From assembly GCF_027213645.1 (NCBI RefSeq), contig NZ_JAPWGL010000004.1, positions 62,001 through 126,000 of the forward strand: 64,000 nt of DNA, in the 5' to 3' direction. Under the pieces are notes generated by a model. It was not told where the DNA came from, searched no databases, and worked only from the letters and a program-made list of their open reading frames with translations. The position numbers and the translations under genes were made by a program. The number at the start of each line of letters is the position of its first letter. Position 1 is the stretch's first letter. This document shows positions 27,122 through 36,337 of the stretch, in pieces. This stretch comes from Pedobacter rhodius. Lineage in GTDB: Bacteria; Bacteroidota; Bacteroidia; Sphingobacteriales; Sphingobacteriaceae.

Positions 27122-27556
27122 ATGAAGAATTTATTTTTCGCCGCTTTATTATTTCTTTTACCTTCAATACTTTGGGCACAAAGGCCAAAAGGCGAAGAAA
27201 TTGAATCATTAAAAATTGCTTTTTTTACCAAGAAACTGGATTTATCGCCTGATGAGGCAAAAGTTTTCTGGCCAATTTATAATGATATGCAGGAAGAACA
27301 GAACGCCATACGGAAAGAACGCTTTCAAAAAATGATTTCTTTCAGAAAAACAGCTGAAATTGATAATCTGACTGATGCGCAAATTCAAAGTTTAATCACC
27401 AGCGAATTCGACTTCAGGCAACGTGACTTAAACATCGAAAAGAAATACTACAATAAATTTAAAGCAGTATTGCCAATTAAAATTATTGGTAAGTACTACC
27501 GGGCTCAGGAAGCATTTAAGCGAGAATTGCTGAATCGATTTAAAGACAGACAATAA
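27122..27556 (+). CDS. Small exported protein in the ECF sigma operon
   Basis: A 144-residue protein with a signal peptide ending at LWAQ (about residue 19). The mature part is helical and charged (FFTKKLDLSPDEAKVFWPIYNDM..., given here in part) and resembles the Spy/CpxP-like helical periplasmic proteins often annotated in this phylum as a sensor of an ECF-type sigma factor. It likely senses or buffers envelope stress; that is inference from position. A strong terminator follows, closing the three-gene cassette. Confidence 0.65.
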   Translation: MKNLFFAALLFLLPSILWAQRPKGEEIESLKIAFFTKKLDLSPDEAKVFWPIYNDMQEEQNAIRKERFQKMISFRKTAEIDNLTDAQIQSLITSEFDFRQRDLNIEKKYYNKFKAVLPIKIIGKYYRAQEAFKRELLNRFKDRQ

Positions 27557-27562
27557 ATGAGG

Positions 27563-27596
27563 GTCTTACAGTTAAAACTGTAAGACTTTTTTATTT
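27563..27596 (+). terminator. Intrinsic terminator of the ECF sigma cassette
   Basis: A perfect 11-base stem (GTCTTACAGTT / AACTGTAAGAC, 27563-27573 and 27576-27586) followed by TTTTTT. Confidence 0.92.
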
Positions 27597-27613
27597 AAGT
27601 TAGCTCATTTCCG

Positions 27614-27621
27614 TATTTTTG
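27614..27621 (+). promoter_or_regulatory. -7 element TATTTTTG for the aminotransferase, near-leaderless
   Basis: TATTTTTG, then CAGT, then the ATG at 27626; only four bases in between. Confidence 0.55.
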
Positions 27622-27625
27622 CAGT

Positions 27626-28846
27626 ATGTTAACACAACGTCAGTTGTTTCTGCAACACAATGCACAAACTTCTCCAGAACCCTTAATGCTTGAATTTGTA
27701 AGGGCGAAAGGAGTTTATATTTATGATTCATCGGATAAAAAACATTTAGATCTTATTGCCGGTATTGGTGTAAGTAATGTGGGCCATTGCCACCCGGCAG
27801 TTGTTAAAGCCATTCAGCAACAGGCCGAAACTTACATGCACTTAATGGTGTATGGCGAATACATACAGGCACCGCAAGTAAATTTTGCCAAAGCTTTGGC
27901 CGATATTTTACCTGAAAGTTTAAGTTGTACGTATTTCCTCAATTCGGGTACGGAAGCTGTTGAAGGGGCAATGAAGCTGGCAAAACGCTATACAGGAAGA
28001 CAAGGCTTCATTGCCTGTAAAAACGCTTACCATGGCAGCACTCATGGTGCAGAAAGTTTAATGGAAAGCGATTTCTATTCTTCGGGGTACGGACCATTTT
28101 TACCTAATGTTAGTTTTATTGAGCATAATAATATCGCCGATTTAAAAAAAATTACAACTGATATTGCTGCTGTTTTTATAGAACCCATCCAGGGTGAAGC
28201 CGGGATTAGAGTTGCTGATGTGGCTTACATGCAAGCATTACGGGCAAAGTGCGATGAAACAAAAACACTGCTTATCTTTGATGAAATACAATCAGGTTTT
28301 GGCCGAAGCGGCAAAATGTTCGCCTTTGAACATTACAACATTACCCCTGATGTTTTACTTTTAGCAAAAGGCATTGGTGGCGGAATGCCGATTGGCGCCT
28401 TTATCAGCTCATTACAGATTATGTCGGTGCTCTCTCATACACCTATTCTTGGTCACATGACAACCTTTGGTGGTCACCCGGTTTGTTGTGCAGCGGGTTT
28501 GGCTACTTTGAGAACCTTAATAGATGATAAAATTGTAGATGAAGTTGAAGAAAAAGGTCAGCTTTTTAAACAATTACTTATTCACCCGGCTATTAAAGAA
28601 ATAAGAGGTAAAGGATTAATGCTGGCCGTAGCGTTTGAAAACTTCGAAATCAATAAAAAAATCATTGATGCCTGTATTTTAGACGGTGTATTATCTGATT
28701 GGTTTTTACATTGCAGCAATTCGATGCGTATTGCCCCCCCTTTAATAATTACCAAAACAGAAATAGAAGATGCTTGCGCCATCATCTTAAAAAATATTAA
28801 CTTAGTTGTGGAGAAGAAAGACCAAAGCAAAAAAACTGTAGCGTAA
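27626..28846 (+). CDS. Class III pyridoxal-phosphate aminotransferase
   Basis: A 406-residue aminotransferase of the ornithine/4-aminobutyrate type. The pyridoxal lysine is K248 in LLAKGIGGGMPIG, and the motif LIFDEIQSGFGRSG holds the ring-binding aspartate. Many annotators call this aspartate aminotransferase family; the substrate (acetylornithine, 4-aminobutyrate, ornithine or other) cannot be fixed from sequence. It is monocistronic, with a near-leaderless promoter in the gap after the ECF terminator. Confidence 0.85.
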   Translation: MLTQRQLFLQHNAQTSPEPLMLEFVRAKGVYIYDSSDKKHLDLIAGIGVSNVGHCHPAVVKAIQQQAETYMHLMVYGEYIQAPQVNFAKALADILPESLSCTYFLNSGTEAVEGAMKLAKRYTGRQGFIACKNAYHGSTHGAESLMESDFYSSGYGPFLPNVSFIEHNNIADLKKITTDIAAVFIEPIQGEAGIRVADVAYMQALRAKCDETKTLLIFDEIQSGFGRSGKMFAFEHYNITPDVLLLAKGIGGGMPIGAFISSLQIMSVLSHTPILGHMTTFGGHPVCCAAGLATLRTLIDDKIVDEVEEKGQLFKQLLIHPAIKEIRGKGLMLAVAFENFEINKKIIDACILDGVLSDWFLHCSNSMRIAPPLIITKTEIEDACAIILKNINLVVEKKDQSKKTVA

Positions 28847-28905
28847 AGATAAGCTTGGAGACCAAAATTAAGTGGATAGAATTAGAAAAATTTGCTTTGC
28901 ATCCA

Positions 28906-28981
28906 ATCTTGATACCTGATACTAAATACTTGATACTCGATACTTAATACTTGATACTTAATACTCGATACTTAACCCCTA
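28906..28981. repeat. CTTGATAC/CTCGATAC repeat cluster
   Basis: About nine imperfect copies of TTGATACTTAATAC/TCGATACTTAATAC-type words before the response-regulator gene. Read on the other strand they give the GTATCAAG/GTATCGAG words of 5081-5165. Confidence 0.75.
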
Positions 28982-28996
28982 AATACCGATACTAAA

Positions 28997-29674
28997 ATGA
29001 ACGTTTTAATAGTTGAAGACGAGAAAAGCCTGGCCCTTGAGATGGATGAATTCCTGAGCAACGAGGGATTCATAATCGAGCATGCCTGGAAAAAAGCATC
29101 AGCAGAAGAAAAAATTTTTGTCAACAGTTACGATTTCGTTTTATTAGATTTAGGATTGCCTGATGGTGATGGTTTTGAAGTTTTAAAGCAACTTAAATCC
29201 TTTAAAGACAGGGATGATGCGGTTATAATCTTAACAGCCAGAAGTGCCGTAGATGATCGAATTAAAGGCTTAGACGAAGGCGCAGATGATTACCTGCCGA
29301 AACCTTTTTCGTTAAATGAACTTTTAGCCCGGATGCATGCAATTATTCGCCGAAAACATAAACTCGAAAAAAATGAGGTTAATATTCATGGCTTTTTGCT
29401 TAATATTCAAAACAGAACCGTATCGTTTGCCGACGAACGCCTTAACCTGACCAAAAAGGAATTTGAAATTTTTAATTACCTGGTTTTGAACAAAAACCGG
29501 GTAGTTTCGAGAATGAGTTTAACTGAACACGTCTGGGGAGACATCCTGGAGGTAAATTCGGATTCTAACTTTGTTGATGTCCATGTAAAAAACCTTCGTA
29601 AAAAATTGGCAGCGGTGAATCCGACAGATTGGTTTGAAACCGTGAGAAGCATTGGCTACCGGATAAATTGTTAG
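28997..29674 (+). CDS. OmpR-family response regulator
   Basis: A 225-residue regulator. The receiver domain carries acidic residues E7-D8, phosphoacceptor D51 (VLLDLGLPDGDG) and K102. The winged-helix output domain occupies about 128-225 (LTKKEFEIFNYLV...FVDVHVKNLRKKL). It is paired with the histidine kinase 75 bases downstream. The targets are unknown. The gap upstream is a repeat cluster without a clear TAnnTTTG. Confidence 0.94.
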   Translation: MNVLIVEDEKSLALEMDEFLSNEGFIIEHAWKKASAEEKIFVNSYDFVLLDLGLPDGDGFEVLKQLKSFKDRDDAVIILTARSAVDDRIKGLDEGADDYLPKPFSLNELLARMHAIIRRKHKLEKNEVNIHGFLLNIQNRTVSFADERLNLTKKEFEIFNYLVLNKNRVVSRMSLTEHVWGDILEVNSDSNFVDVHVKNLRKKLAAVNPTDWFETVRSIGYRINC

Positions 29675-29749
29675 AAAGCTGAAAGGTTAAAATGAAAAAC
29701 TTAAGTTAAGACCCCATCATCCATTTTACATTATACGTCTTACACAGAA

Positions 29750-31066
29750 ATGAAGTTACAAGTCAAGTTTTCATTATATAATGCCGTAACTAAAATTGCG
29801 ATCATAGTCATTTTAGGCACGATTATATTGTTTTCGCTTGATAGGATTGCTTACAACCAACTTGATAATCGCCTGATAAAGAAAAAAGGGAAAATTATTA
29901 AAAACCTTAACGACGCAGAAATTGATAGTTTATTAAGTAACGAACAAACCTTTACCGATTATAATATCCTGAAAGAAGAATTCATTATTCTGACAGATAT
30001 CCCCGACAATGAGGTAGATTCTGACGCAAAAATCATTACTGAGAAAAGGGAAATCGAAGGCGATATTGAATTTTACCGTATTTTAAACTATAAGTTTCTA
30101 TATCACACAAACTGGTATAAACTCGAACTCGGAGAAAGTATGACGGCCTTGCAATCCATAAAAAACTCTATCCGTTTTTATATGCTTGTTGTACTTTTTG
30201 TGTCTTTACTCGTTACACTGCTTACCGATTTTGCCTTTACAAATTTCCTGTTAAAACCATTTTATTTAATTATTGATAAAAAAATAAATAAAGTTGATGA
30301 TCCCACACACTTTAATTATCAGAACATACGCACCAACACCGATGATTTTAAAATTCTCGATAACAGCATAAATTCGCTGATGCGCAAAATAAATACGCTT
30401 TTTGCATTGGAGAAACAGTTTATCGCTAACGTTTCACATGAATTGCTTACACCAATTTCGATTTTGAGCACCAGATTCGAAAACATGTTAAATACACCTA
30501 ATATTCCTGTAGAACATGAAAATAAAATTTTTGCTTCTTTAAAAACCCTTAACCGATTAAAGGTTATCATAAACAGTCTGCTCTTAATTTCGAAAGTTGA
30601 AAACAATCAATACTTAAAAACAGAACAAATAAACATCAAGGAAGAACTTAATGACATTTATGACGATTTAGAAGACAGAATTCTTGATAAGAACTTAACC
30701 TATAAAACTGATTTAAAAAACGATTTTAATTTTATCGGAAACAAGGCATTGTTACATACCCTGCTTATTAACATCTTAAACAATGCGATAAAATACAATA
30801 ATGCTGGTGGTGAAATAATTGTAAAAGGTGAAATCAAAGACCATCATTATAATTTAACAATTAAAGATAGCGGCAAAGGCATGAGTGACGAATTGCTTAA
30901 TAATGCTTTCGACCGCTTTAAAAGGGGTAATACAGAAGAAAATGGGTTCGGTTTAGGTTTAGCAATTGTTCAAAGCATAGCTAAATTTCACAAAATTAAA
31001 GTAGAAATTGATTCTGAAGAAAATCGTGGAACATGTATAAGTTTAATATTTCCCGGAACGAATTAA
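29750..31066 (+). CDS. Sensor histidine kinase
   Basis: A 438-residue membrane kinase. Helix 1 is at about 13-31, a periplasmic sensor of about 110 residues follows, and helix 2 is at about 142-165. Then come a HAMP-like linker, the H box with H230 in ANVSHELLTPI, the N box ILNNAIKYN, and G boxes DSGKGM and GFGLGLAI. It phosphorylates the response regulator upstream. The signal is unknown. Confidence 0.93.
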   Translation: MKLQVKFSLYNAVTKIAIIVILGTIILFSLDRIAYNQLDNRLIKKKGKIIKNLNDAEIDSLLSNEQTFTDYNILKEEFIILTDIPDNEVDSDAKIITEKREIEGDIEFYRILNYKFLYHTNWYKLELGESMTALQSIKNSIRFYMLVVLFVSLLVTLLTDFAFTNFLLKPFYLIIDKKINKVDDPTHFNYQNIRTNTDDFKILDNSINSLMRKINTLFALEKQFIANVSHELLTPISILSTRFENMLNTPNIPVEHENKIFASLKTLNRLKVIINSLLLISKVENNQYLKTEQINIKEELNDIYDDLEDRILDKNLTYKTDLKNDFNFIGNKALLHTLLINILNNAIKYNNAGGEIIVKGEIKDHHYNLTIKDSGKGMSDELLNNAFDRFKRGNTEENGFGLGLAIVQSIAKFHKIKVEIDSEENRGTCISLIFPGTN

Positions 31067-31127
31067 AGTCCCTTGTATAATTAAATTTTACTATCTTCCA
31101 ATATCATTTCTAACCAAATTCCTTAAT

Positions 31128-32564
31128 ATGAAATTCATTTATGGTTTAAGCGCAATGGCGCTTGGCATATTAATTATTGCATGCGCTTGCAGCAAAGGAA
31201 CATCCGAAACGCAAATAACATCGATAGAACCTGTAAAAACTGAAGTTAATTTCTGGTTGACAAAAGGAGATAAAAGTGCATTATTAAAGAAACAAAATAT
31301 TGCACTTAATTTTTCTGAGTATACAAATTCAAATCCTACCATAGAGATTGATCCAAATACGACTTTTCAAAGTATAGATGGATTTGGCTATACTTTAACC
31401 GGTGGTAGTGCCACTTTAATCAATGCACTTCCCGCAGCTGATAGGGATAAATTATTAAATGAATTATTCAGCACCGCCGACGATGCCATCAGCGTAACTT
31501 ATCTTAGAATTAGCATTGGCGCATCAGATTTAAGTGCATCCTCATTTACTTATAATGATTTACCGGACGGTGAAACCGATGAAACACTGGCTAAATTTTC
31601 AATCGCCAGAGAACAGGCTGATTTAATTCCAATTCTTAAAAAAATAATTGCCATTAACCCAGACATTAAAATATTAGGTTCACCATGGACAGCTCCTGTC
31701 TGGATGAAGACCAATAAAAGCTTTATTGGCGGAAGTTTAAAGTCCGAATACTATCAAACGTATGCGAATTACCTAGTAAAATACATTCAGGCTATGAAAG
31801 CCGAAGGCATTGCCATTGATGCGATAACGCCACAAAATGAACCCTTACACCCGGGAAATAACCCAAGCATGTTTATGGAAGCTTTAGACCAGGCAAAGTT
31901 TGTAAAAAATGCTTTAGGCCCTGCTTTTAAAGCTGCCGGATTAAGTACTAAAATTATTATTTATGACCATAATGCTGATAAACCGGAATATCCGATAACG
32001 ATTTTAAACGATGCTGATGCGAAAAAATACATTAATGGTTCGGCATTTCATTTATACGCAGGAAATATCTCTGCCTTAACTCAAGTACACAATGCTCATC
32101 CTGATAAAAATATATATTTCACGGAGCAGTGGGTTGGCGGGCCATCTAATTTCGGTGAAGATTTAAAATGGCATGTCACTAATTTAATAATCGGTGCAAC
32201 CAGAAACTGGAGTAAGAATGTATTGGAATGGAATTTGGCTGCAGATCCAAATTATAATCCACATACGGATAAAGGTGGTTGCACAAATTGTTTAGGTGCA
32301 GTAACAATAGCACCAGAAATAAGCAGAAATGTTGCATATTATGTAATTGCACATGCTTCTAAATTTGTGAAACCTGGTTCGGTACGCATCGCATCGAACA
32401 TTATAAGCAATTTACAAAATGTAGCTTTCAAAACACCAGAAGGCAAAAATGTACTGATTGTTTGTAATAATAATATGGATGACGCTATCTTCAATATAAA
32501 ATATAATGGAAAGATGGTAACCATAACGATTGAAAAAGGAGCTGTGGGAACATTTGTATGGTAA
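31128..32564 (+). CDS. GH30-family glycosidase (glucosylceramidase-like), lipoprotein
   Basis: A 478-residue lipoprotein (lipobox LIIAC, about residues 15-19). The enzyme is of family GH30: acid/base E238 in TPQNEPLHP and nucleophile E333 in YFTEQW. Bacterial members cleave beta-1,6-glucan, beta-xylan or glucosides; the specificity is not readable here. It is probably in the outer membrane or periplasm. It is not next to a SusC/D pair, so it is a stand-alone enzyme. Confidence 0.86.
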   Translation: MKFIYGLSAMALGILIIACACSKGTSETQITSIEPVKTEVNFWLTKGDKSALLKKQNIALNFSEYTNSNPTIEIDPNTTFQSIDGFGYTLTGGSATLINALPAADRDKLLNELFSTADDAISVTYLRISIGASDLSASSFTYNDLPDGETDETLAKFSIAREQADLIPILKKIIAINPDIKILGSPWTAPVWMKTNKSFIGGSLKSEYYQTYANYLVKYIQAMKAEGIAIDAITPQNEPLHPGNNPSMFMEALDQAKFVKNALGPAFKAAGLSTKIIIYDHNADKPEYPITILNDADAKKYINGSAFHLYAGNISALTQVHNAHPDKNIYFTEQWVGGPSNFGEDLKWHVTNLIIGATRNWSKNVLEWNLAADPNYNPHTDKGGCTNCLGAVTIAPEISRNVAYYVIAHASKFVKPGSVRIASNIISNLQNVAFKTPEGKNVLIVCNNNMDDAIFNIKYNGKMVTITIEKGAVGTFVW

Positions 32565-32642
32565 CTTATCTTGTCGATATTGATAAGAATTACTAATTTT
32601 AGAGTCAACAGAATTACATTAAGTTAAGTCATCCTAATTATA

Positions 32643-33116
32643 ATGAGAAAATTATTCGCAGCCTTTGCTTTCATAACCACAGCTATACTTTCGTGCCAAA
32701 GCGATAATAAAAAATATACGACAGTTGATTCGACGATAATGAGTGGACAGGAAACGGTATACACAGTTCCGGATGAGTGCTTTGAATATAAAAAAGACAA
32801 CAGTACGGCATCTTTAAGAATTTATGGTACCGGTGAAAATAAGGTATTAGGTCAGCTAAAGTATCAGTTTGATGGAAAAGATAAAAATAGCGGCGATATA
32901 TATGGATTAGTGAAAGGCGATACTATAATTGTTGATTATAAATTTCAATCGGAAGGCGAATACTCACACAGAGAGGTTGCATGGCTGAGGAAAGGTGATC
33001 AGCTTTTAGAAGGCTATGGAGATGTTTATCAGGTTAACGGCGACACTAAGTTTAAAGATATCCATAAACTTATATTTGGCAAATCGATAACACTAACAAA
33101 AACGAACTGTAAATAA
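32643..33116 (+). CDS. Hypothetical lipoprotein
   Basis: A 157-residue protein with a lipobox (TTAILSC, cysteine at about 19) and a compact beta-rich mature region (KVLGQLKYQFDGKDKNSGDIYGLVKGDTIIVDYKF-type pattern, given as a description). No family is recognised. A stem that overlaps its stop codon may terminate transcription before the convergent RluA gene. Confidence 0.6.
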   Translation: MRKLFAAFAFITTAILSCQSDNKKYTTVDSTIMSGQETVYTVPDECFEYKKDNSTASLRIYGTGENKVLGQLKYQFDGKDKNSGDIYGLVKGDTIIVDYKFQSEGEYSHREVAWLRKGDQLLEGYGDVYQVNGDTKFKDIHKLIFGKSITLTKTNCK

Positions 33117-33128
33117 AACAGTTTTTTT
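33105..33128 (+). terminator. Candidate terminator after the lipoprotein gene
   Basis: A six-base stem AACTGT / ACAGTT (33105-33110, 33118-33123) followed by TTTTT. It overlaps the stop codon (33114-33116). The stem is short, so support is moderate. Confidence 0.5.
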
Positions 33129-33147
33129 AGAATGACAACAATCTACT

Positions 33148-33834
33148 TTACAGATTCTCGAACCGCTCCCAGAAACCATCAATTGGGAGTTTAGCAAAAA
33201 TGTTTACCGGTTCTTTTTTCACCGGATGCAGAAATTGTAACCTACGGGCATGAAGGCAGATACTGCCTTTTCTGCTTCCCCTTGGATATCCATATTTATT
33301 ATCGCCGACAATCGGACAGCCCATTGAAGATAATTGAACCCGGATTTGATGCGAACGTCCGGTAAGCGGATTAACTTCAATAAGAAAATAATCGCCAACC
33401 TGCGCAAGAAGACGATAAGAAAGCTCAGCTCTTTGCGAGCCCTGAACCTCCGTATTATAATAGGTTACCACATTTTTTTGCGGATTTTTAACCAGCCAGT
33501 GAATCAATGTGCCCGATTCTTGAACAGGTTTATTTTTGACAACAGCCCAATAGGTTTTTTTAACCTCCCGATTTTTAAAAACCGCATTCATACGTTCAAG
33601 CGCCTTACTTGTTTTTGCAAAAAGAATTACACCACTAACAGGCCTGTCCAAACGATGAACAACACCCAAAAAAGCGCCATTTGGCTTATTGTATTTTTTA
33701 GCGATGTATTTTTTTACCTGCTCATCTAAAGGTTCGTCGCCGGTTTCATCTACTTGTACGATATCTCCTGCTCTTTTACTAATTGCAATCAGGTGGTTAT
33801 CTTCAAAAAGTATGTCTTTATCGGTTATTGGCAT
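33148..33834 (-). CDS. RluA-family RNA pseudouridine synthase
   Basis: A 228-residue synthase. The catalytic aspartate is D63 in HRLDRPVSG, followed by the conserved TGRSHQIRVQLSSMG segment. No S4 domain is present. It modifies uridine in rRNA or tRNA; the position cannot be deduced. It converges with the lipoprotein gene. A short run of GGGTTATGGG words lies just upstream of its start. Confidence 0.92.
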   Translation of the reverse strand: MPITDKDILFEDNHLIAISKRAGDIVQVDETGDEPLDEQVKKYIAKKYNKPNGAFLGVVHRLDRPVSGVILFAKTSKALERMNAVFKNREVKKTYWAVVKNKPVQESGTLIHWLVKNPQKNVVTYYNTEVQGSQRAELSYRLLAQVGDYFLIEVNPLTGRSHQIRVQLSSMGCPIVGDNKYGYPRGSRKGSICLHARRLQFLHPVKKEPVNIFAKLPIDGFWERFENL

Positions 33835-33902
33835 AAATGGGTTATGGGATACGGGTTATGGGTTACACGCTTTAAACCTATAACTTAAACCGGTAACAGG
33901 TA

Positions 33903-34718
33903 CTAATACTGTTCTTTTTCGTTAGGAAAATCGTTTGCTTTAACATCCCGGATATAAGCTTGCGCAGCACCCAATATTTCATCATACAAATTAATATACT
34001 GACGTAGAAAGCGTGGTTTAAATCCTTTAGTTAAGCCAATCATATCATTAACAACTAAAACCTGTCCGTCGCAATCTGGTCCGGCACCTATCCCAATTGT
34101 TGGAATATGTAAGCTTTCAGAAACTTCTTTGCCCAATGTCGCAGGAATTTTCTCTAATACAATACCAAAACAACCGGCAGCTTGCAGTGCCAATACATCC
34201 GATTTTAATTTATTTGCCTCTTCTTCTTCTTTTGCTCGAACGCTGTAGGTTCCGAATTTATAAATGGATTGCGGTGTTAAACCCAAATGCCCCATTACCG
34301 GAATACCTGCCGTAATAATCCGCTGAACGGATTCGATAATCTCCTCTCCGCCTTCTAATTTTACACCATGCGCTCCGGATTCTTTCATAATTCTGATTGC
34401 AGAATTCAGGGCCTCTTTAGAATTCCCCTGATAAGACCCAAAAGGCAAATCGACTACAACAAAAGCACGCTTTACCGCCCTGATAACAGATGCAGCATGA
34501 TATATCATCTGATCCAAGGTTATAGGCAAAGTTGTTTCATGACCAGCCATAACATTAGAAGCAGAATCACCTACCAATAAAACATCCAGTCCGGCATCAT
34601 CCAGAATGGTTGCCATCGAATAGTCGTAGGCCGTTAACATTGATATTTTTTCACCGCGTTGTTTCATCTCTTGCAAGATGTGCGTGGTAATGCGTTTAAT
34701 TTCCTTATGTACCGACAT
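33903..34718 (-). CDS. panB: 3-methyl-2-oxobutanoate hydroxymethyltransferase
   Basis: A 271-residue ketopantoate hydroxymethyltransferase, first committed step of pantothenate and CoA synthesis. The sequence has LTAYDYSMA near residue 27, the [17 protein letters not shown] block with its metal-binding aspartate, and [16 protein letters not shown] start at [10 protein letters not shown] (34718), not at an ATG at 34805. The upstream 29 codons run through the promoter and a repeat, and the -7 box is only about 20 bases before 34718. Confidence 0.95.
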   Translation of the reverse strand: MSVHKEIKRITTHILQEMKQRGEKISMLTAYDYSMATILDDAGLDVLLVGDSASNVMAGHETTLPITLDQMIYHAASVIRAVKRAFVVVDLPFGSYQGNSKEALNSAIRIMKESGAHGVKLEGGEEIIESVQRIITAGIPVMGHLGLTPQSIYKFGTYSVRAKEEEEANKLKSDVLALQAAGCFGIVLEKIPATLGKEVSESLHIPTIGIGAGPDCDGQVLVVNDMIGLTKGFKPRFLRQYINLYDEILGAAQAYIRDVKANDFPNEKEQY

Positions 34719-34737
34719 GGCTTTCGTTTTGTTGAGC

Positions 34738-34745
34738 CAAAAGTA
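34738..34745 (-). promoter_or_regulatory. -7 element TACTTTTG for panB
   Basis: Minus-strand TACTTTTG, about 19 bases before the ATG at 34718; it fixes the panB start downstream of an apparent longer frame. Confidence 0.6.
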
Positions 34746-34782
34746 TTGTTTTTTCTTTAAAAAAAGCTGAAAGACTAAAGCT

Positions 34783-34849
34783 AAAAGACTAAAGCAATAA
34801 TACACTATAAATAAATCTGCTTAATTAACTGAATCTGCTTTAGTCTTTT
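34783..34849. repeat. 13-base inverted repeat with AAAGACTAAAGC
   Basis: AAAAGACTAAAGC (34783-34795) and GCTTTAGTCTTTT (34837-34849), a perfect inverted pair with a 41-base spacer. A third copy, AAAGACTAAAGC, is at about 36163-36175. Confidence 0.65.
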
Positions 34850-34902
34850 CGCTTTGAGCTTCTTTATTTGAAAATTCTTTTTACAATCCCAATCCTAAAC
34901 CC

Positions 34903-34990
34903 TATCTTTGTACCCCGAAATGGAAGGGATTTATTCATCTTTTTTTGCACTCCGCAAAAACGGCTTTAATGCCGAAAGCCATCCTTTTTT
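34903..34990 (+). promoter_or_regulatory. carA promoter and leader hairpin, possible attenuator
   Basis: The -7 element TATCTTTG is at 34903-34910. About 50 bases later a hairpin (GGCTTT 34962-34967 with AAAGCC 34975-34980) is followed by ATCC and a run of T (34985-34990), like a weak terminator in front of a pyrimidine/arginine gene. Its function is not established. Confidence 0.4.
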
Positions 34991-35028
34991 CAAGTCTTTT
35001 TTAAATCAAAATCCATATTGTAATTACC

Positions 35029-36141
35029 ATGACTAACTACACCAAGTTACCTGCGATTTTATTACTGGCCGACGGCACAGTTTTTTATGGCAAAGCTGCC
35101 GGAAAGATTGGCACCACAACAGGCGAAATTTGTTTTAATACCGGGATGACAGGTTATCAGGAAATTTTTACCGACCCAAGCTATTTCGGGCAGATTATGG
35201 TTACCACTAATTCGCACATTGGGAATTATGGCATCCAGAAAGAGGAAATTGAATCCGATTCGATAAAAATCGCCGGGTTGGTTTGTAAAAACTATAATAT
35301 CGTTTATAGTCGCAAATTAGCTACAGAATCAATCCAGGATTATTTCCAAAATGACAATCTTGTAGCCATTTCAGATATTGATACGCGTGCTCTGGTTCGT
35401 CATATCAGGGATAAGGGCGCAATGAACGCAATTATTTCTTCTGAAATTACGGATTTAGAAGAGTTAAAAAAGAAACTTGCAGATGTTCCTTCAATGGAAG
35501 GCCTGGAACTTTCCTCAAAAGTAAGCACTACAGAGCCCTATTTTTATGGCAACCCGGAAGCCAGCTTGAAAGTTGCCGCTTTAGATTTGGGTATTAAGAA
35601 AAACATTTTACGCAGTTTCGAAAACCGCGATATCTACGTTAAGGTTTTCCCGGCAAAAACAAAATTTGCTGAAATGGAAAAATTCAATCCTGACGGTTAT
35701 TTTATTTCAAACGGCCCCGGCGACCCATCAGTAATGCCCTACGCTGTTGAAACCATTAAAGAAATATTAGCAGAAGATAAACCATTATTCGGCATTTGCT
35801 TGGGTCACCAGTTATTGGCTGAAGCGAATGATATAGGTACAATGAAAATGTTTAACGGCCACCGCGGCTTAAACCACCCGGTTAAAAACGTTATTAAAAA
35901 CCACTGCGAGGTAACTTCTCAAAATCATGGTTTTGGCGTAATTCCCGACGAGGTTAGAAATTCTGACAAAGTTGAAATTACACACGTAAACTTAAACGAT
36001 AAATCTATCGAAGGTATCCGTGTTAAAGGTAAAAAAGCATTCTCGGTTCAATACCATCCCGAATCATCTCCCGGTCCACACGATTCACGTTACCTGTTCG
36101 ATGATTTCGTTAATGTAATGAAGGGCGAGCTGGTTTGGTAG
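35029..36141 (+). CDS. carA: Carbamoyl-phosphate synthase small subunit
   Basis: A 370-residue glutamine amidotransferase subunit. Nucleophile C257 in FGICLGHQLL, with H343 and E345 in QYHPES, completes the class I triad. The N-terminal domain ADGTVFYGKAAG is typical of CarA. It supplies ammonia to CarB for pyrimidine and arginine synthesis; carB is not in this window. A terminator-like hairpin made of a dispersed repeat follows (36184-36231). Confidence 0.96.
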   Translation: MTNYTKLPAILLLADGTVFYGKAAGKIGTTTGEICFNTGMTGYQEIFTDPSYFGQIMVTTNSHIGNYGIQKEEIESDSIKIAGLVCKNYNIVYSRKLATESIQDYFQNDNLVAISDIDTRALVRHIRDKGAMNAIISSEITDLEELKKKLADVPSMEGLELSSKVSTTEPYFYGNPEASLKVAALDLGIKKNILRSFENRDIYVKVFPAKTKFAEMEKFNPDGYFISNGPGDPSVMPYAVETIKEILAEDKPLFGICLGHQLLAEANDIGTMKMFNGHRGLNHPVKNVIKNHCEVTSQNHGFGVIPDEVRNSDKVEITHVNLNDKSIEGIRVKGKKAFSVQYHPESSPGPHDSRYLFDDFVNVMKGELVW

Positions 36142-36148
36142 TTTGAGC

Positions 36149-36235
36149 TGAAAGATAAAAGCTTAAAGACTAAAGCAAAACATAAAATCTGCGAATCTGT
36201 GGCTATTTGGAGCCGAAGGTTCGCAGATTTTGTTT
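36149..36235. repeat. Repeat region after carA with terminator-like hairpin
   Basis: AAAGACTAAAGC words (about 36149-36175), then AAAATCTGCGAA (36184-36195) and its exact complement TTCGCAGATTTT (36220-36231), a 12-base stem followed by GTTTT. The word ATCTGCGAATCTGTGGC (36187-36203) recurs in reverse at 59340-59356. Confidence 0.6.
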
Positions 36236-36337
36236 TATGACCAAATTCACCTGCCAGAAACATCATTTTACCGACATTTTGAGTTTTTGTAATATAAATT
36301 CATTTTCTATTCATTTAAAGCTTCTTACATTCGTAAT

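Larger units (their letters stand above)
34719..35028. other. 310-base gap between panB and carA
   Basis: No gene. It holds the panB -7 box, a long inverted repeat (AAAAGACTAAAGC 34783-34795 with GCTTTAGTCTTTT 34837-34849), the carA -7 box TATCTTTG (34903-34910), and a hairpin in the carA leader (34962-34980). Confidence 0.6.

Noticed and set aside
28906..28981. CRISPR array
   Set aside because: Units are short, imperfect and without regular spacers; no cas gene is near.
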